From positions 7,564,001 through 7,628,000 of the forward strand of contig NZ_CP176395.1 in the NCBI RefSeq assembly GCF_046244365.1: DNA of 64,000 nt. The letters run 5' to 3'. A program made the position numbers and the translations under genes. Within the stretch, counting starts at the first letter, position 1; each line of letters begins with the position of its first letter. Under the pieces are notes generated by a model. That model had not been told where the DNA came from. It did not search any database and worked only from the letters and a program-made list of their open reading frames with translations. This DNA is from Paenibacillus_V sp046244365. Lineage in GTDB: Bacteria; Bacillota; Bacilli; Paenibacillales; NBRC-103111. Below are positions 16,050-23,386 of this stretch, piece after piece.

Positions 16050-17384
16050 CTACCCGAGCTCCGCCGAGAGAAAGCCGACCCGCGGTTCCGATGCCTCTTT
16101 CAGCCACTGATGCGTGCGGCCTTTATCATGCTCCGTCTTCATGTTCCGGACGATCGCGGCCAAGCCGACACGCCGCTCCTCGTGCCACTCCAGTGCCGCC
16201 GACACGTACAGCTCGTTCAGCTGCGCGAACGTGAACCCGTCCGTCATCTTCACGGCGTCCCTCAGCCCGCCATCCTCCAGCAAATCCTGAAGCTTTTTTC
16301 GCTCCAAGTATGCCAGTCTTAGCTCCGCAGTCGGCAGCTTAATCTCGTAAGCCCGGTCGAAGCGGCCCGCCCGATTCATCAGTGCCGGGTCGATTTTCTC
16401 CGGATAGTTCGTCGTACCGATCAGAAAAATGCCTTCCTTCGACGTCGCGCCGTCCAGCATATTCAGAAAATAGGACCGGACCTGCACCGGCATGGAGTCG
16501 ATATCCTCGATTACCAGAATCATCGGCGCCTTCTTCACCGCGGACTGAAATACCTCCTGAATCGATTCGCTGCACGTGTACTCGGTAATTTGCCAGTACG
16601 CCACCGGCGCCTTGACGCTGCCCGCTATCGATTTGACGAGCGTCGTTTTGCCGTTCCCGGGCTTGCCGTACAGCAATATCCCCCGCTTATACGGAATACC
16701 GTAAGTTTGAAAGAAGCCGCGATCCTCCGTAAAAAACTGGTCGATGGAGCGAAATATTTCTTTTTTCAAGTCGGCGTTCATGATCACTTCTTCCCGTTCC
16801 ACCATGCGCGTCATCGGCACCAGCTCCGTCTCGATCCCATGGCGGCTGTCCGTATAGATAGTCACGCTGCGCCTGTCTTGCTCGCGGAGGCGTTCCCGGG
16901 AGAAACTCAAAAACCGCAATAACGCCTCGTCGTCCACGGCAAACACGAAATCCTCGGCAAATATGCCATGGTTCCGAAAAACCGGCACCCGGGCAAGCGC
17001 CACTCCCCAGGCGGGATAAGCAAACACATTATTGCGAACCGACGGAAAAATGCGGTGTCCCGCTTCCCCGCCTTCCGTATCGTAAGCGAACGCCCGGGAC
17101 TCGACTTGGTCGAAAATGCGCATGACCACCTCCACCTCTCCGTCATTCGTGCGGATATCCTGCTCCAGCATGGTCCAATATTCTTCGTTGCCGTCGTCGC
17201 TGGCATACATCTGAAACTCCTTCCCGTACTTGACGGAAAGCAGCATCTGGATCTCCTGAATGACGTAGGCATAGTCCTCGTACAAAGACAGCTGTTTATT
17301 AGGGGAAGCCGCAAGCTTGATGGCCGCAAACCTGCCCTTTGTCATTTGTTTGATAGGGTTAATCTTCCTTGTTCTTTCGCTCAT
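16050..17384 (-). CDS. BCS1-like AAA+ ATPase, partner of RtcB
   Basis: A 444-residue AAA+ ATPase. Residues 1-205 form an alpha/beta N-terminal domain not recognised elsewhere. The ATPase core has Walker A GKPGNGKTTL at 240-249, Walker B MILVIEDIDS at 288-297, sensor 1 GTTNYPEKIDPAL and the second region of homology GRFDRAYEI. The core resembles the Bcs1/FtsH-like clade that remodels or threads proteins. ATG 17384 comes two bases after the rtcB stop. Its ribosome binding site AAAAGGAG lies within the last rtcB codons, so the two are translationally coupled. A role as a remodeler of RtcB or its RNA-protein target is suggested by this coupling but unproven. Confidence 0.85.
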   Translation of the reverse strand: MSERTRKINPIKQMTKGRFAAIKLAASPNKQLSLYEDYAYVIQEIQMLLSVKYGKEFQMYASDDGNEEYWTMLEQDIRTNDGEVEVVMRIFDQVESRAFAYDTEGGEAGHRIFPSVRNNVFAYPAWGVALARVPVFRNHGIFAEDFVFAVDDEALLRFLSFSRERLREQDRRSVTIYTDSRHGIETELVPMTRMVEREEVIMNADLKKEIFRSIDQFFTEDRGFFQTYGIPYKRGILLYGKPGNGKTTLVKSIAGSVKAPVAYWQITEYTCSESIQEVFQSAVKKAPMILVIEDIDSMPVQVRSYFLNMLDGATSKEGIFLIGTTNYPEKIDPALMNRAGRFDRAYEIKLPTAELRLAYLERKKLQDLLEDGGLRDAVKMTDGFTFAQLNELYVSAALEWHEERRVGLAAIVRNMKTEHDKGRTHQWLKEASEPRVGFLSAELG

Positions 17385-17386
17385 GG

Positions 17387-18817
17387 TTATGCTCCTTTTA
17401 CGGTCGCCAGCGGCTTGCATTTGGCTACGACTTCCGCCAGACCCGCCCCGACTACGCTTTCTATGATTTGATCCACATCTTTATAGGCTTGAGGCGATTC
17501 GTCCACAATCGTTTCGAGCGACCGCTGGTTGACGACGATTTCGTCTTCCGTCCCCACACGCAGCGACGATGCAAACTCGTCTACGGTAATAAGCCGCTTG
17601 GTCGCGCTTCTCGAACGTATGCGGCCGGCGCCGTGACAAATCGAATGATAGTTGCTTGCCCCTTCCGGCCGGCCGACCATTAAGTAAGAAGCCGTCCCCA
17701 TCGAACCCGGTATAAGAGCCGGATGGCCTGTCGCCATGTAAGGCGCAGGATTGTCCGGATGCCCCGCCGGAAGCGAACGCGTAGCTCCTTTGCGGTGGAC
17801 GAAGCAGGAAACGCCTTCGTGCTTTTCCTCCCATGCGTAGTTGTGCATCAGATCGTACAGAGTCGTCATCTGAAACTTCGAGCCGAACACCTCCTGCCCG
17901 GCCTCGCGCACGGCATATGCGATCAAATGCCGATTGACGACCGCATAGTTCAGAGCGGAATACATCAGGTTCACATAGGTTTGCGCGGACGGATGGTCCA
18001 AGGGAGCGAACACCAGCCTCGGGTCGGCGGTGCCGAGCCCGGCGGCGCGCATCGTTTTGGCCATATCGGTGCTGCAGTGCTGGCTGACCGCCCCTCCCCA
18101 GGCGCGCGACCCGGAGTGAATCATCACAATGACCTGTCCGTCAAAAAGCCCCCACGCCTCTGCGACTTCCCGGTTCTCCTCCGCAATCTCGACCGCCTGG
18201 ATTTCCACGAAATGATTCCCGTTCCCTAACGTGCCGAGCTGTCTGTGAGACCGGTGCCAGACATTAGCCGGCAAGCGGTCGAGCGCTTCGTGATCGAAAT
18301 AAAACTTGCTGTGCTCCACATGCGTGAGCGAAGTCGCCTTTCGCGGCGTGAAATGGTCGGGGACGTATTTTTTGGGCAGCCCGTGCAGGCCCTTCGTGAT
18401 GACATGCTCCAGACGGATATCCGAAAAATGCCCCCGCGCATGCTCCTCTACCGGCATATTCCGCTCGATCGCTTTCACCAGCTTGCGGCGCAGCTTCACC
18501 TCTTTCAGCTCGTCGCGGTGCATATTGGTCAGATGAACACGCATCCCGCAGCCGATGTCGCTGCCCACGATCGACGGGGACACATACCCGCCCCGCGCTT
18601 CCCATACCGCCGTCGTGCCGATGCACGTACCGATGCCGACATGAACGTCCGGGGTGTAGCTCATATACCGCTGGTTCGGTATTTGCAAATTGTTGTTAGC
18701 CATCTCGAACACCTTATAGTCGAGTGCTTCGTATAAAGACGGTCCGGCGTACACGTGCAGTAGCCCGGCCGGAAGCCGTACTTGCCTGTAATAGGCTTCG
18801 TTTATGATTGTTTCCAT
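17387..18817 (-). CDS. rtcB: RtcB-family RNA ligase
   Basis: A 476-residue RtcB protein, a GTP- and Mn-dependent ligase joining RNA 2',3'-cyclic phosphate or 3'-phosphate ends to 5'-OH ends. The active-site set is complete: DIGCGM with Asp87 and Cys90, GNGNHFVE with Asn201-His202, MIHSGSRAWG with His234, LMHNYAW with His325, and SICHGAGR with His395, the guanylylation histidine. It therefore looks catalytically competent. It is the first gene of a two-gene unit with a BCS1-like AAA+ ATPase. In bacteria RtcB is often tied to stress-linked tRNA or rRNA repair. AAAGGG lies before the ATG. Upstream is the long repeat array, with no obvious RtcR-like regulator or sigma-54 promoter. Confidence 0.93.
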   Translation of the reverse strand: METIINEAYYRQVRLPAGLLHVYAGPSLYEALDYKVFEMANNNLQIPNQRYMSYTPDVHVGIGTCIGTTAVWEARGGYVSPSIVGSDIGCGMRVHLTNMHRDELKEVKLRRKLVKAIERNMPVEEHARGHFSDIRLEHVITKGLHGLPKKYVPDHFTPRKATSLTHVEHSKFYFDHEALDRLPANVWHRSHRQLGTLGNGNHFVEIQAVEIAEENREVAEAWGLFDGQVIVMIHSGSRAWGGAVSQHCSTDMAKTMRAAGLGTADPRLVFAPLDHPSAQTYVNLMYSALNYAVVNRHLIAYAVREAGQEVFGSKFQMTTLYDLMHNYAWEEKHEGVSCFVHRKGATRSLPAGHPDNPAPYMATGHPALIPGSMGTASYLMVGRPEGASNYHSICHGAGRIRSRSATKRLITVDEFASSLRVGTEDEIVVNQRSLETIVDESPQAYKDVDQIIESVVGAGLAEVVAKCKPLATVKGA

Positions 18818-18892
18818 ATTGGTAAAACCCTTTCTGTTGGTTTGTAACGTTCACGCTATGCGATGTATGCAAGACACACTGCTGCGCTTCTT

Positions 18893-19360
18893 TGAACTTG
18901 GGTAACTGATTAACTACTGCAAACTACTAGAAACTCAGGTAACCTCACACTGGGGTACTGCGTACTTGAGTAACTACGAACTTGGCTGACTCTGAACTTA
19001 GGCAACTCCGATTTAGGTAACTCCAGACTCGGGCAGTAACTGCGACTTGATAACTCCGAACTTGGGTAACTCTGAACTCGGGCAACTCCGAATCAGGTCC
19101 GTACTTGGCTAACTCTGAACTTGGGCAACCCGAATTTTAGGTAACTCCAAACTCGGCCATCCTACTAAATTGGTAACTCCGAACTTCGGTAGCTCCGAAT
19201 TCAGGTCCGAACTTGGCTAACTCTGAGCGCAAGCAACTCCGATTTTAGGTAACTCCAAACTCGGGCAGTAACTTAGGTAACCCTGAACTTAGGTAACTCC
19301 GAACTTGATAACCCTGAAATTGGTTAAACTGCAAACTTGGGTAACTCTAAACTTGGGCAG
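18893..19360. repeat. Degenerate array of about 16-base repeats (AACTCCGAACTTGGGT)
   Basis: About 470 bases are built almost wholly from variants of TAACTCCGAACTTGGG, in the same orientation. A longer order is also visible: a block of about 60 bases starting GAACTTGGCTAACTCTGAAC and ending ACTCCAAACTCGGGC appears near 18977, 19100 and 19208. Copies are too diverged, and spacers absent, for CRISPR. No open frame is supported. It lies directly upstream of rtcB. Confidence 0.85.
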
Positions 19361-19433
19361 CCAGAGGCAAGATTGTCTCTTAACCCGCTAGTCGGCCCTT
19401 TATTGCAACCTTCCTCAGCTTAATGAACCCAGG

Positions 19434-19626
19434 TTCACTAATAGTGAAGCAAAATTCACTATTCTCCCTGTTTCTCCCTCAAAAGCCTCAATAGTGAACC
19501 ATCGGTCGCTATTTTCCCGTGACGTTCACTAATAGTGAAGTTTGCTTCACTATCTTCCCGATGAGCTTCACTTCAAGCCTGAATAGTGAATTTATGTTCA
19601 TTATTAGTGAATCTGCATTCACTATT
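19434..19626. repeat. Cluster of TTCACTA / TAGTGAA palindromic elements
   Basis: At least nine copies of TTCACTA or its complement TAGTGAA lie in about 190 bases. Two are perfect palindromes TTCACTA-A-TAGTGAA at 19434-19448 and 19525-19539. The others lie near 19454, 19490, 19546, 19582, 19603 and 19617. Such a dense cluster could be a protein-binding array, a set of RNA hairpins or a replication-type iteron set. The sequence is distinct from the adjacent 16-base array. Confidence 0.8.
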
Positions 19627-19630
19627 TTGC

Positions 19631-19956
19631 TTATTCTACTTTCCTCCTTGCGGAAAACCGGCAAAAGGGAAGGGGATCTCCAGAGAAACGCCCAGCATCC
19701 CGGCAGAAATCATCGATTGCCGAACTCCCTCTCCCTGCCGGGTCTGGATCGCGGCTCACATCGGCGTATTCCTGATATAACAAAAAGACCGTAGACGCAT
19801 CGTCCACGGCTCTCTTGATTCGGCTAAGAAACGGATCATTTCCCGGGTACGGGAAATAATCCTCCTCTATCATGTTTCTCCGTAGAGGCCGATGAGCGAT
19901 GAACGTTCGTGTGCAATTGGCGGCATGCTGTTCGACATCAAAATACGTGCGGTCAT
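19631..19956 (-). other. Possible small or degraded coding region of unknown function
   Basis: A very good ribosome binding site, AAGGAGG, lies nine bases before ATG 19956. That frame (MTARILMSNSMPPIAHERSS…) stops after 28 codons at 19870-19872, and an ATGA overlap there begins a second frame of 80 codons (MIEEDYFPYPGNDPFLSRIK…) ending at 19631. Either these are two coupled small genes, or one gene broken by a frameshift. No family was recognised and the last 30 residues look non-coding. Confidence 0.25.
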
Positions 19957-20249
19957 CGTCGTCGGCCTCCTTTCCTTTAAGTACTTTTATCATAGCGGTG
20001 CCGCCACGGCCGGTCAATCGCTCCGGAGCGGAAAGATTGGTTATAACAATCGTTTCCCGCAGTCCGTGTCACCAACATGTTGTTCGACGCTCCACGGAAC
20101 AGATTCCGCTGGCTCGCCCTTTTTGTCCGCTCCGTCCCTCCACTCCACCATCGGCTGCTCCCGTGCCCGCCATGCTGCCCTGCGGGATTCGCTTCCGCTG
20201 GCTCGCCCCTATCCGGCTGTTCCGACGCTGCGCCATGCAGCCGCGCCCC

Positions 20250-21041
20250 TTAAATACCGAAGAACGTCCTCGCCGTTCTCGTCGTCGACTCCGCCACTTC
20301 GTCAAAGCTTTTGTCTAGGCACCGGGCAATCGTTCTGACGATATGCGGCAGGAATGCCGGCTCATTACGCCCGTCAGCCGGCTTGTTCGGCAGGTCGCGC
20401 GGCGTCAGAAACGGGGCGTCCGTCTCTACCATGAGCCTATCCGAAGGAATCAGCCGCACGAGCCGGCGAAGGTGGCTGCCGCGCCGTTCGTCGCAAATCC
20501 AACCGGTAATGCCGATGTACAGCCCCATGTCCACGTACGCGCGAAGCTCCGTTTCACTGCCGGTAAAGCAGTGCACCACCGCCCGCCCCAAACGATCCCG
20601 ATGCTTACCCAGCACCGCTTTGAAATCCCCAAAAGCGTCCCGCTCGTGCAGGAACAGCGGCATGTCCAGCTCGCACGCGAGCCGAACTTGTTCCTCAAAC
20701 CATTGGCGCTGCACGTCACGGGGCGAAAAATCGCGGTTGTAATCGAGACCGCACTCGCCGATCGCCACTACTTGAGGCAGCTTCGCAAGCTCGCGCAGCC
20801 TTGGAATCGTCCCTGCATCGCAGCTCTTCGCGTCATGCGGGTGGATGCCCGCCGTCGTATACAGCTTGCCGGGGAACCTGCCTGCATAACGGGCGCCCTC
20901 CTCACTGTTGCGCATATGCGTTCCCGTAAGGACGAGCGGCCACACGCCTTCCGCCTCCGCATGCGCCACGACTTGGTCGCGATCGTGCTGAAACGAACGA
21001 TGCGTCAGATTCACGCCGATATCGATGATTTGTTTATTCAT
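20250..21041 (-). CDS. tatD: TatD-family metal-dependent DNase
   Basis: A 263-residue TatD/YcfH-type amidohydrolase-fold nuclease. Recognised blocks are DIGVNLTHRSFQHDRDQVVA at the start, TAGIHPHDAKSCD, VAIGECGLDYNRDF (metal-binding Glu), MPLFLHERDAFGDF, AVVHCFTGSETELRAYVDMG, GITGWICDERRG, and VETDAPFLTPRDL with the final metal Asp. The wording, especially GVNLT in place of the common HCHL, is that of true TatD such as the Escherichia coli protein. TatD is a Mg-dependent 3'-5' exonuclease active on DNA and RNA and not needed for Tat transport. The start ATG 21041 overlaps the end of kptA by eight bases and uses its AAGGAG, so the two are coupled. Confidence 0.93.
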   Translation of the reverse strand: MNKQIIDIGVNLTHRSFQHDRDQVVAHAEAEGVWPLVLTGTHMRNSEEGARYAGRFPGKLYTTAGIHPHDAKSCDAGTIPRLRELAKLPQVVAIGECGLDYNRDFSPRDVQRQWFEEQVRLACELDMPLFLHERDAFGDFKAVLGKHRDRLGRAVVHCFTGSETELRAYVDMGLYIGITGWICDERRGSHLRRLVRLIPSDRLMVETDAPFLTPRDLPNKPADGRNEPAFLPHIVRTIARCLDKSFDEVAESTTRTARTFFGI

Positions 21042-21615
21042 GCTCATCATTCTCCTTTCCTTCATTCGAACAGATCCCGCAGCAGGATGACGGAACGAAA
21101 TCCGCCAGCCACACTTCATTCCCTGCGTAATAGAATGTCACTCCGTGCCCTTGCGCCTTGCGCGTATCGACGGCCAGAATAACCAATTCCCCTCTTCTGC
21201 TCCCGGCAAGCTCGGCAAAGCCCGTTCCTTCGGATAGATGAACGTATTGCCGGCCCATCGAGCGTATCCCCTCCCGCAAAATCGAGGGCGCCGCCTGAAC
21301 GTTCGTCCCATGATATAGAACGGCGGGAGGATTGCCCGGCTCGTATTTCACTTTGTCGTGACTGTGCCCGTATCTGGCGCGAATTCGCCGCTCCTTTATT
21401 TCAAACCGCTGCTTCTCGCAGCGGAGCACCGTCTGTTCGATGTCCCCGCTCGTTACCCAAGACCACTTGGGCTGCGAACGAATCACGTCTAACAATTCAT
21501 CAAGCGTGCACGATCCGTCCGATGGCTCCAGAACGAGGCCGTAGTCCTCAGGCGTGTGACGCAGCAGCTTCGTCATGAACTTGCTCAGACGCGTTTCTTT
21601 TTCTTTGCTCAACAT
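21034..21615 (-). CDS. kptA: RNA 2'-phosphotransferase KptA/Tpt1
   Basis: A 193-residue enzyme that removes an internal RNA 2'-phosphate by passing it to NAD+, yielding ADP-ribose cyclic phosphate and nicotinamide. The catalytic set is complete: Arg19-His20 in LLRHTPEDYGL, Arg81 in IRARYGHSH, LYHGTN at 100-105, and Arg122…His126 in GRQYVHLSEGTG. Length is normal for the family. ATG 21615 is preceded by AAGGGGAAGGG; an in-frame upstream ATG adding 29 residues is not supported. Bacteria lack the yeast-type tRNA ligase that makes 2'-phosphates, so the physiological substrate is uncertain. It forms a coupled pair with tatD and shares the neighbourhood with rtcB. Confidence 0.93.
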   Translation of the reverse strand: MLSKEKETRLSKFMTKLLRHTPEDYGLVLEPSDGSCTLDELLDVIRSQPKWSWVTSGDIEQTVLRCEKQRFEIKERRIRARYGHSHDKVKYEPGNPPAVLYHGTNVQAAPSILREGIRSMGRQYVHLSEGTGFAELAGSRRGELVILAVDTRKAQGHGVTFYYAGNEVWLADFVPSSCCGICSNEGKENDEHE

Positions 21616-21954
21616 GATTTCCCTTCCCCTTGCTTCTAGCTTTATATCCCCATTATACCGATTCCGAAGGGGATCGAACGGTAAAGAATGGTTACTAGCC
21701 AAACCATCCTTTAACGAGGCAAAGAGCTTGCATAGCCGTCATCTGCCGCTAGGCCGCCTTCTCCCAGGAACCGTTCCAAGAACGAGTGTCGGGATTTTCA
21801 CCTTCCTGGCTTACCAGGAAGCGAACGACGGCTATTTCCGACAACAAGAAAAAAGGAAAATAAGCATTACGCGTTGAACAAAAAGAGCACCGGATGAGCG
21901 GTCGTTCATCCCGGTACTTCTTCTTTAACGACCGATAACAGGAGGTATTCCACG
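21616..21954 (+). other. Divergent intergenic region with nested inverted repeats
   Basis: This 339-base gap separates kptA (minus) from the fucosidase gene (plus). ATAGCCGTC at 21732-21740 and GACGGCTAT at 21827-21835 form a perfect 9-base long-range pair. Inside it TTCCTGG-CTTA-CCAGGAA at 21803-21820 is a perfect 7-base hairpin. A further stem, ACCGGATGA…TCATCCCGGT at 21889-21915 followed by a pyrimidine run, lies 40 bases before the fucosidase start and could be a terminator or leader attenuator. No coding frame is supported. Confidence 0.5.
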
Positions 21955-23193
21955 ATGGCGATTCCGATTCCGGAACCGAGAATAGCGAGGTTCGAGAAGC
22001 AGGCGTTCGGCATGTTCATTCACTGGGGCCTATACTCTCAGTTGGGACAAGGCGAATGGGCCCAGCACATCCAGAACATACCGATGAACGAGTATGCCAA
22101 GCTGAAGGATACGTTCACAGCCGGCCATTTCGACGCAGAGAAGATCGCCATGACAGCCAAACGCGCCGGCATGAATTATGTCGTGCTCACCACGCGGCAT
22201 CATGACGGGTTCTCGCTGTACGATACGAGAGGCTTATCCGATTTCGACGCGCCGCACAGCGCCGCCAAGCGCGATCTTGTCGCCGAGTTCGTCGACGGCT
22301 GCAGGAAGGCCGGCGTTACCCCCTTCTTCTATCACACGACGCTGGATTGGTACCAGCCGAGCTTCAACGAGAATTTCGATGCGTATTTGGAATATTTGCG
22401 CGCTTCCGTCGAAGTGCTCTGCACCCATTACGGCCCGATCGGCGGCTTATGGTTCGACGGCAACTGGAGCAAGCCGGATGCGGATTGGAAGCTGGACGAG
22501 CTCTACGGCTCGATTCGCCGGCTGCAGCCGGATGCGATGATTATCAACAATACAGGACTGGATCACCGTGGAGAGCTCGGCCATCCGGAAATCGACAGCG
22601 TCACGTTCGAGCAAGGACGCCCTTCGCCGATGAAACGGGACGGTATGAGCAAATACATTTCCTCGGAAATGTGCCAAACGATGAACCGCCACTGGGGCAT
22701 CGGCAACCGCGATTTCAATTATAAATCGACGGGCGAGCTGATCGAGCATCTTTGCGCCTGCCGCAAAGTGGGCTCCAACTACTTGCTCAACGTGGGACCT
22801 ACCGCCGAAGGCGGCATCCCGCTCATGCAGCAAGCCTTGCTGGAAGTGATCGGCGATTGGCTTGCGCTTCACGGCAAACCCGTTTATGAAGGCAAGCCGA
22901 GCCCTATCAGAGGCCAGGGCGACAACTTCGCGCTGGAGACGGAAGACGGCTCGACCTACTTGTTCATCCACCGCCTTTCCATCGACGGCCATGCGAATGT
23001 CACGACCGGCGAAGGCGGCACCGGACCGAAATCTTTCGCAGGTGTGCATCGGAACGTCCGGAGCGTACGCTGGCTGGACAACGGCGAAGAACTGAAGTTT
23101 ACCCATGACTCCGAATCCGGGCTGCTCTGCTTCCACGCAACCGGATACCCGTACGGCGACAATCTGGTCGTACGCGTGGCGGTCATATCGTAA
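21955..23193 (+). CDS. GH29 alpha-L-fucosidase (cytosolic)
   Basis: A 412-residue glycoside hydrolase of family 29, a retaining alpha-L-fucosidase. The barrel begins FGMFIHWGLYSQLGQGEW. YVVLTTRHHDGFSLYDT is the conserved substrate pocket, and GGLWFDGNW carries the catalytic nucleophile Asp168. CRKVGSNYLLNVGPTAEGGI ends the barrel, and a short beta-sandwich domain follows from about residue 325. There is no signal peptide, so it acts on imported fuco-oligosaccharides. AGGAGG lies nine bases before the ATG. It stands alone between kptA and the germination operon, with its own terminator; a possible leader hairpin lies upstream. Confidence 0.92.
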   Translation: MAIPIPEPRIARFEKQAFGMFIHWGLYSQLGQGEWAQHIQNIPMNEYAKLKDTFTAGHFDAEKIAMTAKRAGMNYVVLTTRHHDGFSLYDTRGLSDFDAPHSAAKRDLVAEFVDGCRKAGVTPFFYHTTLDWYQPSFNENFDAYLEYLRASVEVLCTHYGPIGGLWFDGNWSKPDADWKLDELYGSIRRLQPDAMIINNTGLDHRGELGHPEIDSVTFEQGRPSPMKRDGMSKYISSEMCQTMNRHWGIGNRDFNYKSTGELIEHLCACRKVGSNYLLNVGPTAEGGIPLMQQALLEVIGDWLALHGKPVYEGKPSPIRGQGDNFALETEDGSTYLFIHRLSIDGHANVTTGEGGTGPKSFAGVHRNVRSVRWLDNGEELKFTHDSESGLLCFHATGYPYGDNLVVRVAVIS

Positions 23194-23272
23194 GAATGGC
23201 AAAACCGGCTGTTCCCCCATCAGGTATATAACGTTTCAAAATGCTCATCAAGTGTTTCCTATCGCAGAAAAT

Positions 23273-23314
23273 GCCTCCAACACCGCTTGAACAGCGGGTT
23301 TGGAGGCTCTTTTT
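23273..23314 (+). terminator. Rho-independent terminator of the fucosidase gene
   Basis: GCCTCCAA at 23273-23280 and TTGGAGGC at 23300-23307 pair, with CCGC/GCGG inside, followed by TCTTTTT. Confidence 0.85.
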
Positions 23315-23386
23315 ATGAATATGCGAATCCGCTCCTTCCGCCGCGGCGCGGGATAAAGCGAACCGTTCCGGGGAACCTATGGACTG

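Noticed and set aside
18893..19626. CRISPR array
   Set aside because: Repeats are contiguous or palindromic with no unique spacers, units are 7-16 bases and degenerate, and no cas gene is in the window.
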